Source: JACRAO01 sp964490895 (GTDB lineage: Bacteria; Bdellovibrionota; UBA1018). Taken from it: 29,850 bases of DNA. The stretch is from assembly GCA_964490895.1 (NCBI GenBank), contig CAZBEI010000119.1:1-29850 (forward strand), written 5' to 3'. Every line of letters begins with the position of its first letter. Position 1 is the stretch's first letter. A program made the translations under genes and the position numbers. Under the pieces are notes generated by a model. That model did not search any database. It worked only from the letters and a program-made list of their open reading frames with translations, and was not told the DNA's origin. Below are positions 24,035 through 29,850 of the stretch, piece by piece.

Positions 24035-25122
24035 ACTCGCCCCTTCTGGGCTGTCATAGCTCTTGCCTCATTTTCGATTTTTTTAGCAAGCGCCAAACTC
24101 TCTGGTTTCCCAATTTTAGCGGAGAGTTCCGTCACTGATCTCGGCTCGTAAGGCATTAAAACTTTTTGCTTGAGCTCTTTTACTCGATTTGAGGCAGTGA
24201 GCACCTTTTCGGGAGAAAGTTTGTCTTCTTCGAGGGCCTTCACCAAACTCTCATAGGCCGTTCTTGCCGCGGTCTCTGAACGATAAATGAGTAAATCACA
24301 CCCTGCCTCAAGGGCAAGCCTCGGAGCTTCGCGGTCACCATAGTGATCGGTGATGGCCTTCATTTCAAGGTCATCGCTGACCACAATGGGAGAAAACCGA
24401 AGTGGATTTTTGAGTAGGTCTTGAATTGTTTTTTTTGAAAGAGTCGCTGGGTATTCAGGGTCGATCTCAGAGTTCAAAATATGAGCCGTCATGACAAAAG
24501 CACAATGAGATTTGAAAGCCCTCAAAAAAGGCCTCAGTTCCCGGTTTTGCAATAGCTCAAGCGGTGTGTTTACTTTAGGCAAAGACAAATGCGAATCAAC
24601 CTGAGTGCCTCCATGACCTGGAAAATGCTTTACACACGGCTGCACTTTGTGAGTGACATGCCCACGCACCATCGCAGTTACCATTTTAGTGACAAGGTCT
24701 TCTGTTGCTCCATAGGTTCTAGAACTCATCACAGGGTTTTTCGGATTGGTTAAAATATCAGCCACTGGACAAAAATTGAGATTGACCCCTACAGCCGCTA
24801 GTTCGATCGCCATCACCTCCGAAATTTCGTAGGTGAGTTTGGGGGAGTTGAGCTTGCCGATCATCTCTGCACTCGGAATTTTAGTAAAAGGCTTTGTAAA
24901 GCGCTGAACTTTTCCACCCTCATGGTCTACAGAAATCCAAAGAGGCAGCCCTGTTCTGCATTCTTGGATTTGATTGATCAACTCACCTAGCTGAGCTGGG
25001 TTGTCATAATTATGCGAAAAAAGGATAACCCCCCCGATTTGAGCCTGAGACAAAAAAGCGGCCGTGTCTTCTGAGAGCTCAAGTCCATTAAATCCAGTGA
25101 TGAGGAGTTCCCCTATAGGCAT
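24031..25122 (-). CDS. nagZ: Beta-N-acetylhexosaminidase NagZ (GH3)
   Basis: NagZ removes GlcNAc from anhydromuropeptides during cytoplasmic peptidoglycan recycling. The 363-residue single-domain length fits NagZ. Visible are KHFPGHGGTQVDSHLSLP (165-182) with the catalytic-loop Asp176 and His178, and the nucleophile Asp250 in VVSDDLEMKAI. There is no signal peptide, in agreement with a cytoplasmic site. The start ATG at 25122 aligns with the family N terminus (GELLITGFNGLEL) and no later Met would. Yet a strong promoter lies so close that the mRNA appears leaderless. The stop overlaps the dapF GTG. Confidence 0.92.
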   Translation of the reverse strand: MPIGELLITGFNGLELSEDTAAFLSQAQIGGVILFSHNYDNPAQLGELINQIQECRTGLPLWISVDHEGGKVQRFTKPFTKIPSAEMIGKLNSPKLTYEISEVMAIELAAVGVNLNFCPVADILTNPKNPVMSSRTYGATEDLVTKMVTAMVRGHVTHKVQPCVKHFPGHGGTQVDSHLSLPKVNTPLELLQNRELRPFLRAFKSHCAFVMTAHILNSEIDPEYPATLSKKTIQDLLKNPLRFSPIVVSDDLEMKAITDHYGDREAPRLALEAGCDLLIYRSETAARTAYESLVKALEEDKLSPEKVLTASNRVKELKQKVLMPYEPRSVTELSAKIGKPESLALAKKIENEARAMTAQKGRV

Positions 25123-25130
25123 ATGGATCT

Positions 25131-25160
25131 AATATAGTAATAAAATCGAGCAGGTGTCAA
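25131..25160 (-). promoter_or_regulatory. Strong promoter of nagZ-dapF, probably giving a leaderless mRNA
   Basis: On the minus strand a perfect TTGACA (complement of 25155-25160) and TATATT (25131-25136) are 18 bp apart. The expected transcription start, about 7 bp beyond the -10, is around 25124, within two bases of the nagZ ATG. No ribosome binding site is present before that ATG. Confidence 0.6.
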
Positions 25161-25244
25161 AAACATAGTCATATTTAAAATAACTCCAATTAATTTAACA
25201 AGTTATCATATATTTTCAATATACAATGTATAAAAAACAGACAA

Positions 25245-25266
25245 ATCAAGCTTTAACTAGCTTGAT
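25245..25266 (+). promoter_or_regulatory. Hairpin in the leader of the large secreted-protein gene
   Basis: ATCAAGCT (25245-25252) and AGCTTGAT (25259-25266) form an 8-bp stem with a six-base loop, followed 8-16 nt later by GGCTTTTTTTGGG. It lies about 50 bp before the GTG start. It might be a weak attenuator or an operator. The 191-bp intergenic region is otherwise AT-rich, with several TATA-like boxes but no well-spaced plus-strand promoter. Confidence 0.4.
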
Positions 25267-25313
25267 CTCAAAGGCTTTTTTTGGGCACCGCTTTTGCATT
25301 CATATAAGGTGAA

Positions 25314-28300
25314 GTGAAAAAATTACTGGTTTTTATTTTATTCATATCCAGTCTTTGTCTTGCCAAGGAAAATCTCCAAACTTGCAAGCCAAACCCAAAC
25401 CCAATCACAGAACTCCTTGAGGGGTTAGATCCAAAATTTTCTGAACAAATCATTACAAATCCCTATGGAGTTTATCAAGTTGGGAATTTATTTATTAGAA
25501 AAACAAGAGACGGAGAAGATCTGCTCACTTATGTAGAATTTCAAAAAGCCTACAAAAAAGCTCTTGAAAACGAAGAAAGGCTCAAAGCCAGAATGGAGTA
25601 TATCGACGGCCTTACAAAATCATCAAGCCCCTTCCCTGAGATTGTGAGCCTTTGGCGTCTACTACAAAACGATGCCGCAAACATGCACTATACTTTGAGA
25701 GACCGAGATCAGGACTTTAGTCAATTACAAATCTTATTAAAAGTGGCTCAAGAAATGCACGAAAATGCTTTAGAAAATATAAAATCTTTTACAATCACCG
25801 CTGTTTTTGACCCTCTAAAAAAAACCACCTCTCCACCAGAGACTTTCGAAGTCCATACAAAAGTAGAAAAATTTAAACTCTTTGACAAAGAATTCGAAGG
25901 GGTTGTCATCCCGGGATATATCCGATTTGGAGACCACACGATTATTCCTTATAAAATAAAAGAGGGCTATGTTTTAGAAAAACAGACCTACGCACAAATA
26001 GTCACGCCATTGGTAGAAGCTTTTAATTACTTAAACGAAATTTTATTGGGCGAAAATCCAGAAAAGCCCAAGGGCCCATTGCCCATATTGATTCCAAAGC
26101 TTGGATTTAAATACCCCGGTCAAACTCAGGATGATTTTCTGACCCTTTCTAATATTGGGAGATCCATGTTAAAATTAGATCCAAGACCTCAATTTTCTGC
26201 TCATTCTGCGCTCATTGCCATCACTGAAACTTTAAGACAACTGGGTATCGAAGTCAAAAAACAAGAAGTTTTGTGCACACAGGAAAACTGTAAAACTAAA
26301 AGTGGCCAGCTCCTTCCAAAATTTCAGTCTATAGAAATTTTAAATATCAGAAATTCTCCTGAGAATGCGTCTCCAAAAAATCAGAAAATATTTTTGATAG
26401 GCGAAAAACCAGAGGATGTCCTGAGGTCTTTAGATCCTGACTCCAGTAAAACCATCCCTCCAAAAAAACCATTGGAGGTAATCTCTTTGCTCACGAAAAT
26501 TTTTGGGACTTTAGATGGTCTTTTAGAACGAATTGAGAAGGCAAACATCCCAGGTGGTTTTGGATTAGATCCCAGCACAACAAAAAGAGAGGCCATTTCT
26601 GCACTTGAGTTAGAGGGTCTCTACCAATCCTTAGAGGAGCTAGGAGCACCTCAAGAAATCATCACAAAAGCCAAGCAACTCGAAAATGCAAAATACGCTC
26701 TGGCAAAAGAGTTATTGACTCAAATCGAATCAGAAATAAATGCTTGGTTTCGCTCATCTGTCATTGGACTGGCAATCCTGGGAAGCGCCTCAACAGCTGG
26801 GGTGCTTGGGTTTTCTAGCATTCCAGAAATTGCGGGTTCTCAGCTCCTCAACTCACTCATCACTCTCGAAGGATTTAGCATCACAAAAGCGACCTACCAT
26901 GCCCTCATTGACTATCAAAAAAATGGGCGTCTGACAGAAAAAAACCTAAAAGAACTCGTCTCAGAAATGCTGGGAGGCCTTAGGGAAACCCCTGAGATGG
27001 CATTTTTTGCTACAGGCGGGAAATTATTGTCAAAAATTGTAGATGTCAAAGTATTTCAAAGCATGCTCAAGCAAATCCTAGTAGAAGAAAAGCTAGCGCC
27101 AGTAGCAGCAGGAATCAGAGCTGCTTTGGAAGAGTCTTCGTCTATCTACTTTAATGTTTTGATGGTTAAGGGAATGCAGGTAGCCACTCAAAATATCGAG
27201 GCACTTTCGCAAGGGCTTGCTCTTGATCCCAATGACGAGGATCTACAAACAATGCGCATCAAAGCCATTGCTGATTTATTTTTTAATGGAGTTTTGCTGA
27301 CACATGGAGCGACAAAATTTATCCCTGGCATTCAAAAACAAGTCTTGCTTGCTCAAGCTAAAGAAAAACTAAGCAAAGGAGATTTGCCTGCATTAACTGG
27401 TGCCGAAGAAAAAGCACTCAGTGAATATTTGAAAATAAAATACTGGGGATATAAAGACGATTCTGAACTCAGATTGCTGATTCGGTATCTTAAGCTGGAG
27501 TCTTCTTTACCTATTTCAGAATGGACCACCTCTCTCAAATCAGGAGACCCACTCAAAACTGCTCAAGCCCTGGAGGAGTTAGCAGCTCTCAAACAAGCTG
27601 ATCCTAAATATTTCGAGCTTTTATTAAAAAAATATCCTGAATTAAATCAGGCTTACGAAAAAGCCAAAGAGAGCTTTTTAGCTCAAGGTCGTCGTACTAG
27701 CTATCGAATACAAAGCGCACACTACGGTGATCCCGCAGATGCTGCCAAAGACACGAGTGCCACAAAAGCAGGCCCTATTGACTGTCTTGTGAGGCAAAAT
27801 AACCAAAGAAAAATAAAGCCTGCACAGATTTTTCCATACAAGGGGGACATGCCTGACGTGGTCAATTTTCCAGAGTTAAAAGGAAATGATCCAAACCGAG
27901 AAAGAACTTTACAATTTGTAAGACAAGGTCAAGGAGCCATTTTACTTCCAGGTCTGGAGTTTTTTAGTGGAGAGTTCTCTACTTGTCGTGCTGCTTTGCT
28001 TTGGGAAAGATCAACAGGTAAAAGAGCGCTGCTACACCTCCCCGCAGAAAGTCACCCTACAGCTCAGCAACTAGCAATCATAAACACTTTTGATCCAAAG
28101 ACTACAGAAGTCGTTTTATTCGGAAATCAATCAAGTGGAACTCTTCTTACTTCTTTGATCAACCAAAACGTTGATTCTCATTTTAAGTCCGTAAGGACAA
28201 TCCAAGTTCCAGAAAGAGGAAGGTGGAACCTTGCATTTCGATCTCAAGAAAATCAAATCGTTTATGAAAACACAGACAGCCATCATGTTTTAACGATCGA

Positions 28301-29453
28301 TGGGGTTTTTGACAATGCAAAAGTAAGATTAGAGGCCATTGAGAGGATTGGAGGCCAGTTGCCCAGTTTGGGAGAAAAAGAAAAAGCAGCCGCAGTCTCA
28401 GCCCTCTATCTTAAAATGATCAATGTCGAAGACAACGAGGGAGCACCTATTGATGGAGATCAACCAGCCACTGTCCGAATTGCAGCTGCAGAACTGCTTT
28501 TTGATCTTGCAAATAAAGATCCGAGCCTTAAGCCACAAATCGTCAGCTTATTTAAAGCTTTCACTTCACTCGAAGATTATTCTCCAGCCACTCACGGATC
28601 AAGCAGAGGGATTCGAGCTTATTGTTTGGAAAAACTGGCATTGCTTGCTCCTAATGATCCAGAGGTAATAACCAGTTTAGAAAAATTTGCATCAGCAAAA
28701 GATTCAGACTTAAAAATAACGGCGTTACGTTTATTAAATAATGAAGGTAGTATTAATAACGAAAGAAATATAACAAGAGAAAATATGGCAAAACTTTTTA
28801 GGCGCAACTTTAGAGATTTAGATGAACCTGTTGTTTTAGCGATTCCGAAAACTCCTCCTGTTCCTACCCTAACAGAATTAGGAGCATTATTAGAAAGAGC
28901 TGAAAAAATTCATGAAGTGGGAATAAAAATAAGAGAAAAAATGATTGCGGAAAAACAACAAAAAGGGCGTACGACTGTTTTAGAAGCAAAAAGTGGATTA
29001 GAGGTCCACATTGACATACTCACTCGCTTTCTCAAAAGAAAGCAGACTGACCCTAAAAATGAAGAAGCCCTATCTCCTACTTTTATCCAAGACTTGGACG
29101 AAAAAGTCCAAAACTTAGAAGATTATGTCAAAGAAAATCCAGAACCAGATCCCATAGCAGAAAGGAATCAACGGATACATGAAGCCAGACAAAACACAGT
29201 GAGATTTTTTAAAATTAGAAGAATCAAACCAGAAGATCCAATTGATTATCCAGCGCGAACCGCTTGGTTTAGGTTTGTATTTGGTCGACGCTTAGTTTCT
29301 GACATGAGTGACTCTGTCAAAACCCAAAGTGGAGCCCTTAAGGCTACTCTAGGAGTAACGGACTTAGATCAAAAAAGAACCCTCCTTCTAGGGGGGGATT
29401 TTTCTCCCGAAGAAGTCGAGATCATGCTTGCTATAGGACTAGCGGGGAAATAG
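25314..29453 (+). CDS. Very large secreted protein with an embedded CheD/CNF-like deamidase-type domain
   Basis: The product has 1379 residues. The start is GTG at 25314 with ATAAGGTG just upstream, giving a textbook signal peptide (MKKLLVFILFISSLCLA, cleavage about 17). Residues 20-480 are mostly helical with scattered strands. A hydrophobic Gly/Ala-rich segment (VIGLAILGSASTAGVLGF, 483-500) could insert into a membrane. Residues about 850-990 resemble the CheD fold: GQGAILLPG, then Ser885, Cys891 (FSTC), His908 (ALLHLP), EVVLFGNQ, and VPERGRWNLAF. Cys to His is 17 residues, as between Cys27 and His44 of Thermotoga CheD. Residues about 1000-1150 look like HEAT-type helical pairs, and the C terminus is charged and helical. 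No whole-protein family is recognised. Enzymatic activity is an inference from motif spacing. Confidence 0.6.
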   Translation: MKKLLVFILFISSLCLAKENLQTCKPNPNPITELLEGLDPKFSEQIITNPYGVYQVGNLFIRKTRDGEDLLTYVEFQKAYKKALENEERLKARMEYIDGLTKSSSPFPEIVSLWRLLQNDAANMHYTLRDRDQDFSQLQILLKVAQEMHENALENIKSFTITAVFDPLKKTTSPPETFEVHTKVEKFKLFDKEFEGVVIPGYIRFGDHTIIPYKIKEGYVLEKQTYAQIVTPLVEAFNYLNEILLGENPEKPKGPLPILIPKLGFKYPGQTQDDFLTLSNIGRSMLKLDPRPQFSAHSALIAITETLRQLGIEVKKQEVLCTQENCKTKSGQLLPKFQSIEILNIRNSPENASPKNQKIFLIGEKPEDVLRSLDPDSSKTIPPKKPLEVISLLTKIFGTLDGLLERIEKANIPGGFGLDPSTTKREAISALELEGLYQSLEELGAPQEIITKAKQLENAKYALAKELLTQIESEINAWFRSSVIGLAILGSASTAGVLGFSSIPEIAGSQLLNSLITLEGFSITKATYHALIDYQKNGRLTEKNLKELVSEMLGGLRETPEMAFFATGGKLLSKIVDVKVFQSMLKQILVEEKLAPVAAGIRAALEESSSIYFNVLMVKGMQVATQNIEALSQGLALDPNDEDLQTMRIKAIADLFFNGVLLTHGATKFIPGIQKQVLLAQAKEKLSKGDLPALTGAEEKALSEYLKIKYWGYKDDSELRLLIRYLKLESSLPISEWTTSLKSGDPLKTAQALEELAALKQADPKYFELLLKKYPELNQAYEKAKESFLAQGRRTSYRIQSAHYGDPADAAKDTSATKAGPIDCLVRQNNQRKIKPAQIFPYKGDMPDVVNFPELKGNDPNRERTLQFVRQGQGAILLPGLEFFSGEFSTCRAALLWERSTGKRALLHLPAESHPTAQQLAIINTFDPKTTEVVLFGNQSSGTLLTSLINQNVDSHFKSVRTIQVPERGRWNLAFRSQENQIVYENTDSHHVLTIDGVFDNAKVRLEAIERIGGQLPSLGEKEKAAAVSALYLKMINVEDNEGAPIDGDQPATVRIAAAELLFDLANKDPSLKPQIVSLFKAFTSLEDYSPATHGSSRGIRAYCLEKLALLAPNDPEVITSLEKFASAKDSDLKITALRLLNNEGSINNERNITRENMAKLFRRNFRDLDEPVVLAIPKTPPVPTLTELGALLERAEKIHEVGIKIREKMIAEKQQKGRTTVLEAKSGLEVHIDILTRFLKRKQTDPKNEEALSPTFIQDLDEKVQNLEDYVKENPEPDPIAERNQRIHEARQNTVRFFKIRRIKPEDPIDYPARTAWFRFVFGRRLVSDMSDSVKTQSGALKATLGVTDLDQKRTLLLGGDFSPEEVEIMLAIGLAGK

Positions 29454-29471
29454 CGGCTTTACTGAATGAAC

Positions 29472-29850
29472 TCAAAAACCACTAAAATCCCGGTGGACTC
29501 CAAAAACTCCGCGTAAAACATCAGAGATTTCGCCCAAAGTCGCCTGCGCTTTTACGGCTCTCAAAATAAGAGTTTGGAGATTGGCACTCCCCTCGGCGCC
29601 TTGTTTTAGCTCAGTCAATGCTGCCTTTGTTTTCCCTTCGGTGCGGTTGGCACGAAATGCTTTTATTTTCTGGATCGCCTGTTTTTCTATTTCTTGAGAA
29701 ACTTTTAAAATCTCTATTTTTTCTTTGGGAGACTTGTCTGTCTGAAAACAATTGACACCCACCACTTTGAGTTCCTCTCTCTCAATTTTTTTCTGGTCTT
29801 CGTAGGCTGAATTCAAAATTTCATTTTGAATATACCCAGACTCAATACAC
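29472..29850 (-). CDS. Methylmalonyl-CoA-mutase-type catalytic subunit, C-terminal part (runs off the right edge)
   Basis: The frame is open to the window edge (residues CIESGYIQNEILNSAYEDQ precede the internal TTG at 29816), so the true start is outside. The sequence matches the end of the acyl-CoA mutase barrel domain: ELKVVGVNCF, an RANRTEGKTKAALTELKQGA helix, then LRAVKAQATLGEISDVLRGVFG. The protein stops about ten residues later, so the cobalamin-binding domain that follows in single-chain mutases is absent. It must be on a separate subunit, as in isobutyryl-CoA-mutase or archaeal-type enzymes. Methylmalonyl-, isobutyryl- and ethylmalonyl-CoA mutases cannot be distinguished from this piece. 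Confidence 0.85.
   Translation of the reverse strand, partial: CIESGYIQNEILNSAYEDQKKIEREELKVVGVNCFQTDKSPKEKIEILKVSQEIEKQAIQKIKAFRANRTEGKTKAALTELKQGAEGSANLQTLILRAVKAQATLGEISDVLRGVFGVHRDFSGF

Noticed and set aside
25268..25453. Minus-strand ORF opposite the start of the large secreted protein
   Set aside because: It has no ribosome binding site or recognisable sequence and lies over the signal peptide of a well-supported gene.

Overview
The window looks like chromosomal DNA of a Gram-negative bacterium. It encodes a lipoprotein with a lipobox, an outer-membrane porin-like protein, NagZ and DapF. The RCC1-repeat secreted protein, the large PurL, the DUF4143 ATPase and several long secreted proteins of unknown role would suit a deltaproteobacterial or Bdellovibrio-like lineage. 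That placement is an impression, not a demonstrated assignment. No rRNA, tRNA, CRISPR array, transposase or phage gene was seen.

Layout. 1-2.9 kb (minus strand): start of a lipoprotein, a secreted protein made of 14 RCC1-like repeats, and a LysE-type exporter. 3.0-7.5 kb (plus): a compact cluster of mutL (endonuclease-type mismatch repair), miaA (tRNA modification), a PEP synthase/PPDK regulatory kinase-phosphorylase and a branched-chain aminotransferase, followed by a porin-like protein. 8.7-12.9 kb is the accessory-looking part. It holds a gene-poor stretch with two tiny ORFs, a DUF4143 ATPase preceded by a 44-bp near-perfect palindrome, a histidine-kinase-like protein with a decayed ATPase lobe and a decayed GGDEF-like tail, a truncated PIN toxin, and a secreted DUF3011-like protein followed by competing RNA hairpins.

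12.95-22.9 kb (minus) is a tightly packed purine operon transcribed purF-purC-purD-purN-purL-purQ-purH. Every junction overlaps, mostly by ATGA, so translation is probably coupled. PurS is not separate: a PurS-like region forms the N terminus of PurL. purM, purE/K and purB are not in the window, so the pathway must be completed elsewhere. The operon ends in a hairpin that contains the purH stop codon.

22.9-25.1 kb: a small plus-strand gene overlaps the 3' end of dapF, and dapF is coupled to nagZ, whose promoter predicts a leaderless mRNA. 25.3-29.5 kb is one 1379-codon secreted protein. Its middle carries a Cys/His arrangement like that of CheD/CNF-type glutamine deamidases, which is the most interesting candidate for something undescribed. 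The right edge holds the C terminus of a methylmalonyl-CoA-mutase-type catalytic subunit without its own B12 domain.
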